A stretch of 64,000 nucleotides of DNA from DASUGC01 sp035606665 (GCA_035606665.1 DATNEY010000032.1:62001-126000); one strand, 5' to 3'; positions 8,768 through 18,103 are shown, numbered from the stretch's first letter. Program-made: numbers and translations. The notes: generated by a model from the letters alone, not told the origin.

Positions 8768-10426
8768 TCACGATCCCGACGATGCGCGCCGCTGCGCACG
8801 GCGGCGCCGGGCGACAGCAATCACAATGATCACGATCATCATCATGCCGCCGCCCGGGACCATCCAGGGCGGCGCGCTGTTACGCGTGACGGTCGCGGAA
8901 AGGATGAGCACCTTCGGCTCACCGCCGTACAAGCGCAGCTCGTACGTCGAACCCGCCCGAACGTCGGGCAGCGTCGTCGTTCCTGAGGCTCCGGCGCCGA
9001 TTTCCACTTCGGGAGCACCATTCACGGCGACAGTCACACGTCCGTGGTCCAGCGAATCGAGATTCCACGACACCTTGGCGTTGCCGGCGCCCCATCCTCC
9101 CGGCACCGGATTCGGAGTGGCCGTCAGGAACGAGCGCGAGCGAACCGCCGCTGCCTTCTCAGGCGAGAGCGGTTCGAGGGGAGCGGCGGCCGAACCGGAG
9201 GCACTCGCCTTGACTGAGGCCGAGGCGAGAAGGGCCTTCGAAGCGGCTGAGTACAGGGTGAATTCGTACGTCCGCGTGTCCAGCAGCCAGTTGATGACCT
9301 CTGCCCCGACGGGTCCGCGTCCCAGGACGTCGGGCGGATTACCGTTGGCCGAGACATTGAGAATGCCGTCGGAACGGTCGCCCGTCGTCCACGTGATTCT
9401 GTAGCGCGGAGGCCCTGATGCGTTGGGTGTATCCACGCGGCTGATATCGATGCTGGGAGGTGTGCGTGGGATTGCGGTAGATGCCGCCCGCGAAACGCTG
9501 ACCTTGGCGAGCAGCGTTGACGGAGCCGCAGCCGCGTACAGACGGAATTCGTAGACCGCGCTGCCGTTAATCCAGTTCACGGGCAGCGTCCCTGCCGGTC
9601 CCTGCGTCACCGTCCGCTCGAGTCCACCGTCAGTGGACACTCTCACACGTCCTTCGGCGCCGTTGCCCGTGGTCCAGGTGATCGTCGTCTCGCCGGGCCC
9701 GGCGCCTGCCGGCACGGGATTCGGCGAGGCGCTGATCACCGCCGCGCCCGGCAGCGCAGCCGCGCGGATGACCCGCACAGTGGCCACGGACGACGTGCCC
9801 TGCCCTGCGTACAACCTGAAGTCGTACGCGGCGCCGCCTTGGATCCAATCGACCGAAATCGTCCCGGTCTTCCCTTTGGCTACGGTTTTTTCCGGTCCCT
9901 GGTTGATTGAAACGCGAACCTCGCCATCCCTGCCATCGCCTGTGCTCCACGTCACGGTCGTCGAGCCCGGCTTGTCACTGGCCGGAACAATTCGCGGAGC
10001 AGCGTCGATCGACGGCCGTGTCTTCGGTTGCGGTGGCGTCGCGGGCTTCGGCGACGCGATGCGCACGACAGTTGTTCGAGCCAGGACGATCGGTGGAGAC
10101 CCGGTCGTGTAGAGGCGGAATTCGTACGTCGTATCGTCCTGAATCCAGTCGGCAACCGTCGAGCCAGATTTGCCGCGGGCGAACAGGCGATCGGGAGCGC
10201 CAGCGATCGAGACGCGGACTTCGCCATCGGCGTCGCTGCCGGTCGTCCACGTGATCGTCGTCTTTCCGGCACCTGCGCCTGCCGCTACGGGATTCGGCGA
10301 CGCGGTGATCGAGGCGGGCTTCTGTGCCGCGCCGCCCTGTTCAGTTGTCGCGAGTGCCGGCTCGATGAATGCCGGCGCCGCCGCGCATGCGAACGCCAGA
10401 ATGACGGCGAACATGTTCCGACGCAT
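8768..10426 (-). CDS. Secreted surface protein with five Ig-like modules and a PGGG/hydrophobic/Arg C-terminal tail
   Basis: 552 residues. A signal peptide spans residues 1-27. Five divergent copies of an 80-85-residue Ig/FN3-like module follow at about 40-123, 140-221, 231-314, 326-407 and 434-515. Each has a TASPNPV-like opening, a TTITWTTG strand, a GEVRVS strand and a YEFRLY strand. Proline-rich linkers separate the modules. The tail (516-552) has Pro-Pro-Trp, then PGGG at 524-527, a short hydrophobic stretch and RRRR at 540-543. That is a tripartite layout like known C-terminal sorting signals, though not the PEP type. It is the first gene of a minus operon with two GT2 enzymes and is divergent from a YfhO-like gene. 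I do not recognise the family; a cell-surface, possibly glycosylated or glycan-binding role is inferred. Confidence 0.85.
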   Translation of the reverse strand: MRRNMFAVILAFACAAAPAFIEPALATTEQGGAAQKPASITASPNPVAAGAGAGKTTITWTTGSDADGEVRVSIAGAPDRLFARGKSGSTVADWIQDDTTYEFRLYTTGSPPIVLARTTVVRIASPKPATPPQPKTRPSIDAAPRIVPASDKPGSTTVTWSTGDGRDGEVRVSINQGPEKTVAKGKTGTISVDWIQGGAAYDFRLYAGQGTSSVATVRVIRAAALPGAAVISASPNPVPAGAGPGETTITWTTGNGAEGRVRVSTDGGLERTVTQGPAGTLPVNWINGSAVYEFRLYAAAAPSTLLAKVSVSRAASTAIPRTPPSIDISRVDTPNASGPPRYRITWTTGDRSDGILNVSANGNPPDVLGRGPVGAEVINWLLDTRTYEFTLYSAASKALLASASVKASASGSAAAPLEPLSPEKAAAVRSRSFLTATPNPVPGGWGAGNAKVSWNLDSLDHGRVTVAVNGAPEVEIGAGASGTTTLPDVRAGSTYELRLYGGEPKVLILSATVTRNSAPPWMVPGGGMMMIVIIVIAVARRRRAQRRASSGS

Positions 10427-10477
10427 CCTACAATTCTTTTCGGGATCGAGCCACCGCGATATGATTCACCGCGCTGA
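10427..10477. promoter_or_regulatory. Divergent intergenic promoter region
   Basis: The 51 bases between two divergent starts must hold the signals for both genes unless they lie inside the coding sequences. A TATGAT hexamer at 10460-10465 could be a plus-strand -10 element. I see no convincing -35 partner and no -24/-12 element. Confidence 0.3.
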
Positions 10478-12823
10478 ATGACAGCCGATCGCACCGGTCA
10501 GGCCGCGTCGAGGCGCACGGAATTGCTTCTTGCGGCCGTCGTGCTTGCGATTGTCTTCCGGATTGCGTTCGGTCAACTCTTCGCTCCCGACCGCAATCTT
10601 GCGACACAGCAGGACAACACGTACCAGCTCGTGCCGATCTTCAGCTTCCTCTCTCATGCGTTTGTCACCGGCGACTATCCGTACTGGATGAACACCGTGC
10701 TGTCGGGGATGTCGGTGTTCAACGATCCCGACTTTTCACCGGCGTATCCGTTCTATTTTCTGCGGTTCGACTGGTTCGGCACGCCGCTCGCGTCGATGTC
10801 GGCCATCCACTGGATTACGGTCCTTCACCTGTTCGTCCTCTACTTCAACTCGTACGTGATGCTGCGATGCATGCGGGCGAGGCCGCTCGCCGCGTTTCTG
10901 GGCGCATCGCTGTTCGCGCTGAGCCAGAACAGCATCAGCTACGCCGGCTGGGTGAACATCACGGCGTCGTATGCCTGGCTGCCGCTCGTGATCGGCGCCG
11001 TGGCGCTCGTTCTCGACGGACGTCACGAGCGGCGGCCCGTGCTCGTTGGCGCGATCACGCTCGCGCTCCTCACTCTGGCTTCGCCGTCGCAGCCGCTGAT
11101 CCACGCGATCTTCATCGGCGGCGTGCTGTTCCTCGGGCGATCGCTCACCTGGCTGGCCGCGCGGGATGGACTGCCGATGCGCCGCGCGATCGGCGCCATC
11201 CTGGCGATGGGCACGCTGGCGCTTCTCCTTTCGGCGCCGAGCGTCGTGCCGTCGCTCCTCAATCTCGGCCACATGATTCGGTTCCTCGGTGATTTCCCGC
11301 CGATCACCGGCAACAGCCGGATGCCCTTCGAAGCCACGCTGATCGCCCAGATGGCCCCGGCGCAACTGGCGTCGGTGATCATGCCGCTGCAGGTGCCGTT
11401 GATTGTCGGCAGCTGGTTCATCGGTCTCGGCGGTGTGTTGTTCGCGCTCTTCGGCCTCGTCGACATCCGGCGGAACTGGCTCGTCGGGCCCCTCGCGCTC
11501 CTCACCCTGTACGGGTTGCTGTCAGCGATGGGCAGCCACAGCGGCCTCGCGCAGATCAACTACCACGTGCCGTTCCTGAACATGATTCGTGAGCCGCCGC
11601 GTCACATGGTGGTGTTCATGCTCGGCGCATCGGCTCTCGCGGCATTCGGTTTCGATGCCCTGACCGCGGCGATCGCGGAATCCGATCGCGCGCGAGCGCA
11701 GGGCTTGAAGCGATTCGCGATCCCCTCGGCCCTGTTCCTCGTCATCGTGGCGCTGGCTTCGCGCACATCGCTCGCATACGCGGGGACGGTACCCATGTGG
11801 GCCGTTCTTGCGGCCTTCGTTGCCTGCATCGCTATGCTGGCGTCCGCAATGTGGCTTCGGGCGCCAATCCGCGGCGCGGCCTTCGGCGCGGCAGCCATCC
11901 TGGCGTTTTCGGCAAACCTGGCTCATCCCCACGCGAACCTGCAGCTTCGCGTCAACGACTACCTGCGGCCGGCCAATCTGTCGTCCCATCGTGTGCTCGC
12001 CGAGGTCGGACGGATTCCGGACGCCCGCTGGTACCGCACCGTCTTCGAGTCGGGCGAGCTGCCATCCATGTTCTGGGCCATGAACGGCAGCTACTACGGG
12101 CTGCGTTCCTTCCAGGCGTTCAAGAATCCCGTGACCGACGCCCGCCAGTTCACGGAAGTCGGGCAGGCCCAGGGTATACGGCACTACTACGCGCTGCTCG
12201 GCGGCAAGTACTACGTCTGCGGCGCCTGCACGCAGGTGGACAAGACGACGTACCGACCTGTCCGGCAGATTGAGGGGTACAAGCTCTATCAGGCGGATTC
12301 AGCGCTTCCGCTCTACTTCGCTGTCGGCAGGGTCGCGGGCCTGTTTGAAACTCCGCACGAATTCATCGAACGCGTCGAGGCTGGTTTCGACGCCGCGCGT
12401 GAGGTTTTTCTCGATCGAACCGTTGGCATTCCACAGTTGAACCAGCTGCTGGCGACGCCCGCTGATGTGCTGCAGGCTGTCATCAAAGAAGAGCGGCGGA
12501 CGCTGAACGTCCTCGAGCTCGGCGTGAACACCAACCGGCAGGCGATCGTGGTGCTCAACGAGTACTTCAGCGATTCGTGGATCGCGACGGTCAACGGAAT
12601 TCCAGCACCGGCGCTCCGGATCAATCTCAATCAAATCGGAGTGCTGGTGGACCCGGGATCGAACCTGGTTCGTTTCGAGTATCGGCCGTGGGTCTTCGTG
12701 TGGCTGCTTCGACTTCAGGCTGTCGTTGCCGGCGTTCTGGCGTTATGGGGAGCGGCCCGGCTCTGGCGGACTTATCGTCCTTCGATCGCGATGACGACCC
12801 ACGCGAGGTCCCGGTCGTCCTGA
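10478..12823 (+). CDS. YfhO-like polytopic membrane protein
   Basis: 781 residues from ATG 10478. The N-terminal 490 residues contain about twelve hydrophobic segments. The early loop has a NVLSGMSVFNDPDFSPAYP segment, and a later loop has FLNMIREPPRHMVVFM; both are typical of YfhO-family bacterial membrane proteins. The soluble C-terminal region ends with an EYFSDSWIATVNG segment followed by a last membrane segment, also as in YfhO. Family members act in lipoteichoic-acid or surface-glycan glycosylation, probably as GT-C enzymes using lipid-linked sugars. That role is family knowledge, not shown here. Its last 52 bases overlap the 3' end of the convergent glycosyltransferase gene. Confidence 0.82.
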   Translation: MTADRTGQAASRRTELLLAAVVLAIVFRIAFGQLFAPDRNLATQQDNTYQLVPIFSFLSHAFVTGDYPYWMNTVLSGMSVFNDPDFSPAYPFYFLRFDWFGTPLASMSAIHWITVLHLFVLYFNSYVMLRCMRARPLAAFLGASLFALSQNSISYAGWVNITASYAWLPLVIGAVALVLDGRHERRPVLVGAITLALLTLASPSQPLIHAIFIGGVLFLGRSLTWLAARDGLPMRRAIGAILAMGTLALLLSAPSVVPSLLNLGHMIRFLGDFPPITGNSRMPFEATLIAQMAPAQLASVIMPLQVPLIVGSWFIGLGGVLFALFGLVDIRRNWLVGPLALLTLYGLLSAMGSHSGLAQINYHVPFLNMIREPPRHMVVFMLGASALAAFGFDALTAAIAESDRARAQGLKRFAIPSALFLVIVALASRTSLAYAGTVPMWAVLAAFVACIAMLASAMWLRAPIRGAAFGAAAILAFSANLAHPHANLQLRVNDYLRPANLSSHRVLAEVGRIPDARWYRTVFESGELPSMFWAMNGSYYGLRSFQAFKNPVTDARQFTEVGQAQGIRHYYALLGGKYYVCGACTQVDKTTYRPVRQIEGYKLYQADSALPLYFAVGRVAGLFETPHEFIERVEAGFDAAREVFLDRTVGIPQLNQLLATPADVLQAVIKEERRTLNVLELGVNTNRQAIVVLNEYFSDSWIATVNGIPAPALRINLNQIGVLVDPGSNLVRFEYRPWVFVWLLRLQAVVAGVLALWGAARLWRTYRPSIAMTTHARSRSS

Positions 12824-15111
12824 GACTCGCCGTGCCGGCTCGGACGCCACGAACGTGCAGCCGTAATCCGCATCCGGCCCGCGCCGCCGGGCTCCAGGGC
12901 AGCAGGCAGAAGTAATTCGAACGCTCCGGGATTGACGTGGTGCGAAGACCGGCCATTGTCCATTTCGATCTGGAGATCCTGCCCTTCGGCGAGTTCATAA
13001 GGCACCCGGCCGCGAAGGCGAATGGCCGCGACGGGGCGCGATGCGCTGAACTGAAAACCGATCTCCTGGCCGGCCCAGCCATCACCCCAGAATCCGGTGA
13101 CGTCACTCGCGAGGCGGAGCCCGCCGCCGATCGGGAGGTTCGCCACCGCGAGACCGCGGCCCGTGGACTCGGAGGCCCGGCCGCGCATCCATCTGTCTGC
13201 CGCACGAAGCGGTGCGGTCATGCGCCAGCTCCGCGACGCGAGCATGTACTCGATGGTTGTGTTCCTCGCGGCGACTTCGCGGCTCACACGCGCGCGTTCG
13301 CCTTCGACGTCTGACAGTTCCCGGCGCACGCGATCGGCCTCGACGTCCTGAGCGAGCAGTTGCGCGCGCAGCGACTCGATCTCGCGGTGCAGCCGGTCCC
13401 GCTCTCGCCGCAACCGCTCGGCGGTGGCGGCCTGCGACTCCGCCTGACGGCGCGCGGTATCGACGTCCTGCAACAGCCGGTCGCGTTCGCCGCCCAGCGC
13501 GCCGATCTCACCGGTCAGTCGATCGCGCTCCGCAGTCAGCGTTTCGATCGCCTGCAGACGGCGCGCACCCTCCGCCTGGGCCGTTGTGAGATCGGCCTTC
13601 ACCGTGGCCAGGGAATTCAGCACCACCTGATGTTCCCGGCGGCGCTGCTCCGCATCCGCGGTGACGGCGCGAAGCCGGCCGTCCAGGTCGGTGAGCCGCT
13701 GCATCGAAGCCGTGCGCTCGCTCCGAAGCCGGTCCAGCTCCGCATCCTGCCGCTGCAGGTGCGACTGAAGATCGGTCAGCGTCGTCTCGCGGCTGAGCCG
13801 CTCGGTACGAAGCCGCTCGAGCTCGGCGTTCTGCGTCTGGAGATGCGACTGAAGATCGGCCAGCGCGGTCTCGTGGCTGAGCCGCTCAGTACGAAGCCGC
13901 TCGAGCTCGACGTTCTGCGTCTGGAGATGCGACTGAAGATCGGCCAGCGCGGTCTCGTGACTGACCCGCTCGGCCCGGAGCCGCTCGAGCTCGGCGTTCT
14001 GCATCTGGAGATGCGACTGAAGATCGGCCACCGCGGTCTCGTGGCTGACCCGCTCGGCACGGAGGCGATCGATCTCGGCAGTTCGGGGGTCGCGTTCCGC
14101 CCGGAGCCGCGCGAGCTCCGCGTCCTGGTCCCGCAGGTGCTGTCCGAGTTCCGCGGCGCTCTTCGAATCGCTCTCGAGGCGCCGGCGCAGCGCCGCCATC
14201 TCCTCGTCCTGCACGCCGAGGTGCCGTCGCAGCTCCACGATGGAGTCCGTCAGGCGATCGGCTTCGCGCTGATTCGCCCCAAGGGTCTGCTCGAGGCGTT
14301 CGACCTCACGATGGCGCGTGAGCAAACGCAGCCGCACCGCGTCGGGATCGAACCGCTCGAGCGCAGCTCGGGGCCGGACGAACGAGGTGCCCTCCGAAAA
14401 CGCGTCGTACTGTACGTGCCAGCCCCGGGCGCGCTCGCTCTGATCGAACGCCGTCTTGCGCTCGCGGAACACCTTTCGCTCGCCATGTGCCTGACTGCGG
14501 ATGGGATAGTGGCGCAGCAGGAACCTGATCGGACAGACGCGCCGCCCCACGAATTCGACGCTGTGACCGCCCGACAGCGCCAGCGCGATGGGATGCCGCG
14601 TCTTCTTCCAGCACTTGATCTGGACGCGGTCCCAGGTACCGGCCGGCTCGTAGTACTGCAGCCGCTTCCTGACATCGCTGGCTCTCGGATCGTCCGCGGT
14701 CGGCCAGAAATTCAGCACCTCGAAATCGATCGCGTTGTAGCCGGCGGCATCCGCGCGCGCGATGCCGGCCGCGAGCGTCTCGTTCGGCCACGGACTCTCG
14801 CGGAACTCGTCGGCGTCGTGGTGAATGAACCAGTCGGCATCGATCGACAGGGCGAGCTCTTCCTTGCGCTGGAGAATCGCCTCCCACGTGAACTTGTGCC
14901 CGCCCCGGCCCGCAGGTCGCGCGGCCGGGAAGGACTCGATGCCAATCACACCCTTGCCCCGGAACGCTCGCACGGCCGCAAGCGTGCCGTCCGTGGATTG
15001 GTGATTGATGAAGTACACGCTGATCCCGTCGTCGATGAGCGCGCGCACGACCTGCCCGATGATGTCTTCCTCGTTGTAGGCCGCGACGAGTGCGACGATT
15101 CTGAGCGCCAT
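12772..15111 (-). CDS. GT2-type glycosyltransferase with long coiled coil and C-terminal beta domain
   Basis: 779 residues. Residues 1-240 are a GT-A domain: VALVAAYNEEDII at the start, NHQSTDGT, then DADWFIHHDADEF at 91-103 with the metal-binding acids. This subtype resembles glycosyltransferases acting on surface glycans. Residues about 255-630 are almost pure coiled coil, including four near-identical 28-residue units (four heptads each) encoded by an 84-bp tandem repeat. A SRSWRMTAPLR motif near 640 is the one often seen after coiled coils in EPS-locus transferases. The last 125 residues look like a beta-sandwich. The long rod may act as a molecular ruler or oligomerisation stalk (inference). 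It overlaps the convergent YfhO-like gene by 52 bp and lies five bases from the preceding fusion gene. Confidence 0.85.
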   Translation of the reverse strand: MALRIVALVAAYNEEDIIGQVVRALIDDGISVYFINHQSTDGTLAAVRAFRGKGVIGIESFPAARPAGRGGHKFTWEAILQRKEELALSIDADWFIHHDADEFRESPWPNETLAAGIARADAAGYNAIDFEVLNFWPTADDPRASDVRKRLQYYEPAGTWDRVQIKCWKKTRHPIALALSGGHSVEFVGRRVCPIRFLLRHYPIRSQAHGERKVFRERKTAFDQSERARGWHVQYDAFSEGTSFVRPRAALERFDPDAVRLRLLTRHREVERLEQTLGANQREADRLTDSIVELRRHLGVQDEEMAALRRRLESDSKSAAELGQHLRDQDAELARLRAERDPRTAEIDRLRAERVSHETAVADLQSHLQMQNAELERLRAERVSHETALADLQSHLQTQNVELERLRTERLSHETALADLQSHLQTQNAELERLRTERLSRETTLTDLQSHLQRQDAELDRLRSERTASMQRLTDLDGRLRAVTADAEQRRREHQVVLNSLATVKADLTTAQAEGARRLQAIETLTAERDRLTGEIGALGGERDRLLQDVDTARRQAESQAATAERLRRERDRLHREIESLRAQLLAQDVEADRVRRELSDVEGERARVSREVAARNTTIEYMLASRSWRMTAPLRAADRWMRGRASESTGRGLAVANLPIGGGLRLASDVTGFWGDGWAGQEIGFQFSASRPVAAIRLRGRVPYELAEGQDLQIEMDNGRSSHHVNPGAFELLLPAALEPGGAGRMRITAARSWRPSRHGESQDDRDLAWVVIAIEGR
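13737..14072. repeat. Four tandem 84-bp coding repeats
   Basis: The sequence gcgactgaagatcgg recurs at 13761, 13845, 13929 and 14013, exactly 84 bp apart. The flanking bases are nearly identical between units. Each unit encodes 28 residues (four heptads) of the glycosyltransferase coiled coil. The phase is a whole number of heptads, so copy-number change by recombination would keep both the reading frame and the coiled-coil register. Confidence 0.93.
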
Positions 15112-15116
15112 GGGCC

Positions 15117-17264
15117 TTACACGCGCTCCAGCATGGCGGCGAGGGACTGCTTCACCGACTCGTAGCCCAAGTGTTCGTCGATGTGCGTGCGACCGCCGTG
15201 AGAGAGGCGCGTCCAGAGGGCCTCATCCCCGTAAACCTGAACGATCCTGCGCGCGAACGTCTCGGGATCGGAGGCCACCAACAGGTGCTGGCCGTCCACG
15301 AGGCCGAGGCCTTCGGCGGCGACCGGCGTGGCCACAGCCGGCACACCCCAGGCCAGACTCTGCGTCACCTTGCCCTTGACGCCGGCGCCATAGCGGAGCG
15401 GCGCCACCGTCAGCCGGCAGCTGTCGAACACCGGCTCCACGTTCGGCACGAATCCCCTGACAACGACGCGGTCAGACGAGAGCCGTTCGATCGACGGCGG
15501 TACGTGCGATCCAACGATGATGAAACGGGCCTCCGGCAGTGACTTCGTCACGCGAGGGAAAATGTCGTTCACGAAGAACAGCACGGCGTCTTCGTTCGGC
15601 GGGTGCCGGAATCCGCCGATGAACAGCATGTCGCGCCGCTGTTCGTAGCCGGGCACGTGCGGCCTGACCGAGTGGATGTTCGGCATGACCTCCACGGACG
15701 GCAGGGACGAGTCGCGGCGGAGCAGCTCGGCCTCGTGGGTGCTCGTGACCCAGACCATGTCGCTGTCCCGCATCACGCCGGTTTCGACGAGCCGGGTTTT
15801 CTCCGCCGCCTCGGCGAGCCGCTTGTCGTTCTCGAGCTCGGCACGGCGCTGTTCACGCAGGAAGTGGAGATCGACGGTGTCGAAAATGATGAAGGGCCGC
15901 GGCTTCGCGGACCGAAGGCCGGGCAGGTAGCTCTTCGCGAAGTGCGCTCGGCAGAGGATCGCGCAGTCGAACTCGTGACCGAACCGCTCGACGTATCCGA
16001 ACTCCGACGGACCGTAGAGCACTTCGATGCCCATCTGCTGCAACTCGGTCGTGTATGGCTCGAGGCCCGCCAGATTGTCCGGCAGGAACGTCACGCGATG
16101 TCCGAGCTCGACCAGCATCGCGAGCAGGGCCATCATGCGAACGGAGCCCGAGTCCTGATCGTGATGCGGCACCATGTGATCCACCAGCAGGATGCGCAGC
16201 CCCTGCCGACGATCGCGCGCGCGCCGCAGAAGAGACGGATCGTGCGGGTGCTGCGCCGCGAGCGCACCGGCGTGCCGCTCCTTGAACTTCCTGTGATTGA
16301 TGATCTGGTACGCCTTCGCCCCCGCTGACGTATCCGTGCCGGCCGTGGCGCCCTCCCGGTGCACGACACGCGAGGCCGGCTGATAGATGACGCGCAGTCC
16401 CTGCTCGCGCAGCCTGAACGCAAGATCGGTGTCCTCGTAGTAGGCGGGCGCATAGCGCGAGTCGAAGCCGCCCATGTCGCGGAAGACCTGCCGGCGGATC
16501 ATGAGACACGCGCCCGAGCAGTAATCCACTTCGCGGACGAAGTTGTACTCGGGCCGATTGGGATCTTCCTTGTTGCCGTAGTTCCAGCCCTCGCCGTCAC
16601 TCCAGATGATGCCGCCCGCTTCCTGCAGCCGTTCGTTGGGGTAGATCAGCTTCGCGCCGGCCGCGCCGACCGACGCGTCGCGCTCGAACGTCCGCACGAG
16701 CGCGTCGAGCCAGCCCGAGAGCACGATGGTGTCGTTGTTCAGAAAGACGACGAATTCACCGCGCGCGGTGTCCGCGCCCTGATTGCAGGCGCCGACGAAG
16801 CCGATGTTCTCCTCGTTCCGGACGATCCGGAGTCCCTTGATGCCGGCCAGCATCTCCTGCGTCGGCAGTTCCGACGCGTTGTCGATCACGATCACTTCGT
16901 AGCTGCCGGCGGGAGTTTCGGCGGCGATCGCGCGCAGACAGTCGCGCGTGATGTCGGGATTGTTCCAGACGGGAATGACGATCGAGCTTCGGGGTGACTG
17001 CGCTGCCGGAATCTCGAACTCTACAGACGGATCGATCGGGCGCCGGCTCAGAATCGACGGCGACGGCGCCAGGGGCATGCTCCGGCCGCTTACCCGCATT
17101 CGGGCGCGGGTGATGACTTCGCGAAAGCCATGGCTGAGCCAGAACTCGGCGACTTCGACGGCGGGAACCATCAGGCGCTGCGGAACGCCTCCGGACGCCA
17201 GGGTCATCTTCAGTTGTCGCAGCCGCCGGATCAGCTCTTCCTTTTTCAAGCCTGCACTACCCAC
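15117..17264 (-). CDS. Bifunctional glycosyltransferase: GT2 domain fused to GT4/GT1 domain
   Basis: 715 residues if started at GTG 17264; the start is uncertain (GTG 17264 or ATG 17207). The open frame continues to 17372 but would overlap the divergent gene. A GT2 domain begins at about residue 92 with SIVIPVWNNPDITRDCL, has IVIDNAS and FLNNDTIVLSGW (DxD region), and ends with the WxxY/EDTDLAFRLREQG segment typical of rhamnosyltransferase-like GT2 enzymes. A GT-B domain follows from about residue 365 (RILLVDHMVPHHDQDSGS), with FIGGFRHPPNEDAV, a GVKGKVTQSLAWGVPAVATP donor-site segment and the conserved AAEGL. The fusion suggests it adds two successive sugars. Divergent from the DxD transferase across 64 bp. 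Confidence 0.88.
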   Translation of the reverse strand: MGSAGLKKEELIRRLRQLKMTLASGGVPQRLMVPAVEVAEFWLSHGFREVITRARMRVSGRSMPLAPSPSILSRRPIDPSVEFEIPAAQSPRSSIVIPVWNNPDITRDCLRAIAAETPAGSYEVIVIDNASELPTQEMLAGIKGLRIVRNEENIGFVGACNQGADTARGEFVVFLNNDTIVLSGWLDALVRTFERDASVGAAGAKLIYPNERLQEAGGIIWSDGEGWNYGNKEDPNRPEYNFVREVDYCSGACLMIRRQVFRDMGGFDSRYAPAYYEDTDLAFRLREQGLRVIYQPASRVVHREGATAGTDTSAGAKAYQIINHRKFKERHAGALAAQHPHDPSLLRRARDRRQGLRILLVDHMVPHHDQDSGSVRMMALLAMLVELGHRVTFLPDNLAGLEPYTTELQQMGIEVLYGPSEFGYVERFGHEFDCAILCRAHFAKSYLPGLRSAKPRPFIIFDTVDLHFLREQRRAELENDKRLAEAAEKTRLVETGVMRDSDMVWVTSTHEAELLRRDSSLPSVEVMPNIHSVRPHVPGYEQRRDMLFIGGFRHPPNEDAVLFFVNDIFPRVTKSLPEARFIIVGSHVPPSIERLSSDRVVVRGFVPNVEPVFDSCRLTVAPLRYGAGVKGKVTQSLAWGVPAVATPVAAEGLGLVDGQHLLVASDPETFARRIVQVYGDEALWTRLSHGGRTHIDEHLGYESVKQSLAAMLERV

Positions 17265-17328
17265 TCCCGTATCGGACGTTCGGGTGGCGGTGTGTAACCT
17301 GCGGGCGGGGTGGTACTTTAGGGCGTCC
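17265..17328. promoter_or_regulatory. Divergent intergenic region between two glycosyltransferase genes
   Basis: 64 bases separate the two proposed GTG starts. The region must carry both translation-initiation sites and probably promoters. A TTTAGGG stretch at 17318-17323 could serve as a weak ribosome binding site for the plus gene. No strong promoter consensus or -24/-12 element is visible. Confidence 0.3.
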
Positions 17329-18063
17329 GTGATTGCGCAAAGCCTCTGGATCGGTGATCGGCTCTCGACCATGGGCCGGCTTGGCGTGCAGTCCTTCCTG
17401 AACGCGGGCGCGGAATATCACCTGTACTGCTACGACGACGTGTCGGACGTCCCGACTGGCGCGGTCCTGAAGGACGCCGGGGAAATCCTGCCCCGCGATC
17501 AGGTGTTCCCCTACAAGGACGGCTTCGGCGCCGGCAGCTACTCCGCCGGCTCGAACTACTTCCGGTACAAACTGCTCCTCGATCGCGGCGGCTGGTGGGT
17601 CGACACCGACATTGTCTGCCTCCAGCCCTTTGACTTCGCTGCCGATTCCGTCATCGCCGCCGAGCAGCGCGATCGCCGCGAGCGTGGCGCGGACATCGGC
17701 GCCGCATCGAGCGTGATCAAGCAGCCGGCCGGCAGCGCCCTGATGCGCTGGGCCTGGCGCGCGTGCCGGGAACGCGAACGGGACTCGGTGCGATGGGGAG
17801 AAGTGGGACCGCGGCTGCTTGATGAGGGCGTGCGCGCGCTCGGATGGCAGGACGATCTCGCCCCGACGCAGGCGTTCAGCCCAGTGCCGTTCTACGACTG
17901 GCAGGTGTTGATCGAACCGGAGCGGGCGCCGTCATTCGGCGCGGAAACCTATGCCGTTCACCTGTGGCACCAGATGTGGCGCGCCGGCGGCGTCGATCCC
18001 GACGGTACGTTTCCGGAGTCGTGCCTCTACGAACAGTTGAAGCGCCACGCAGGCCTCCGCTGA
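17329..18063 (+). CDS. DxD-containing sugar transferase (Gly_transf_sug / GT32-like)
   Basis: 244 residues from GTG 17329. I chose that start because IAQSLWIGDRLSTM is the conserved beginning of this family, and a long upstream open extension is antisense to the neighbouring gene. The diagnostic segment FRYKLLLDRGGWWVDTDIVC (residues about 78-97) contains the DxD metal site and is typical of capsular-polysaccharide and mannosyl-like transferases with a glycosyltransferase sugar-binding region. HLWHQMW near the C-terminus is also conserved. It probably transfers one hexose from a nucleotide sugar to the growing repeat unit in the cytoplasm. It is followed by a convergent GT2 gene after 40 bases. 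Confidence 0.85.
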   Translation: MIAQSLWIGDRLSTMGRLGVQSFLNAGAEYHLYCYDDVSDVPTGAVLKDAGEILPRDQVFPYKDGFGAGSYSAGSNYFRYKLLLDRGGWWVDTDIVCLQPFDFAADSVIAAEQRDRRERGADIGAASSVIKQPAGSALMRWAWRACRERERDSVRWGEVGPRLLDEGVRALGWQDDLAPTQAFSPVPFYDWQVLIEPERAPSFGAETYAVHLWHQMWRAGGVDPDGTFPESCLYEQLKRHAGLR

Positions 18064-18103
18064 CAGATCACGCCGCGGAGCACGCCGCGGCCGGACAACA
18101 GGC

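Noticed and set aside
13737..14072. CRISPR-like regular repeat
   Set aside because: Units are 84 bp, directly adjacent, in frame and coding; no spacers.
13360..15165. Long plus-strand open frame antisense to the coiled-coil glycosyltransferase
   Set aside because: It mirrors the minus-strand gene; open antisense frames are expected in GC-rich DNA, and its translation shows no domain and repeats only because the sense strand repeats.
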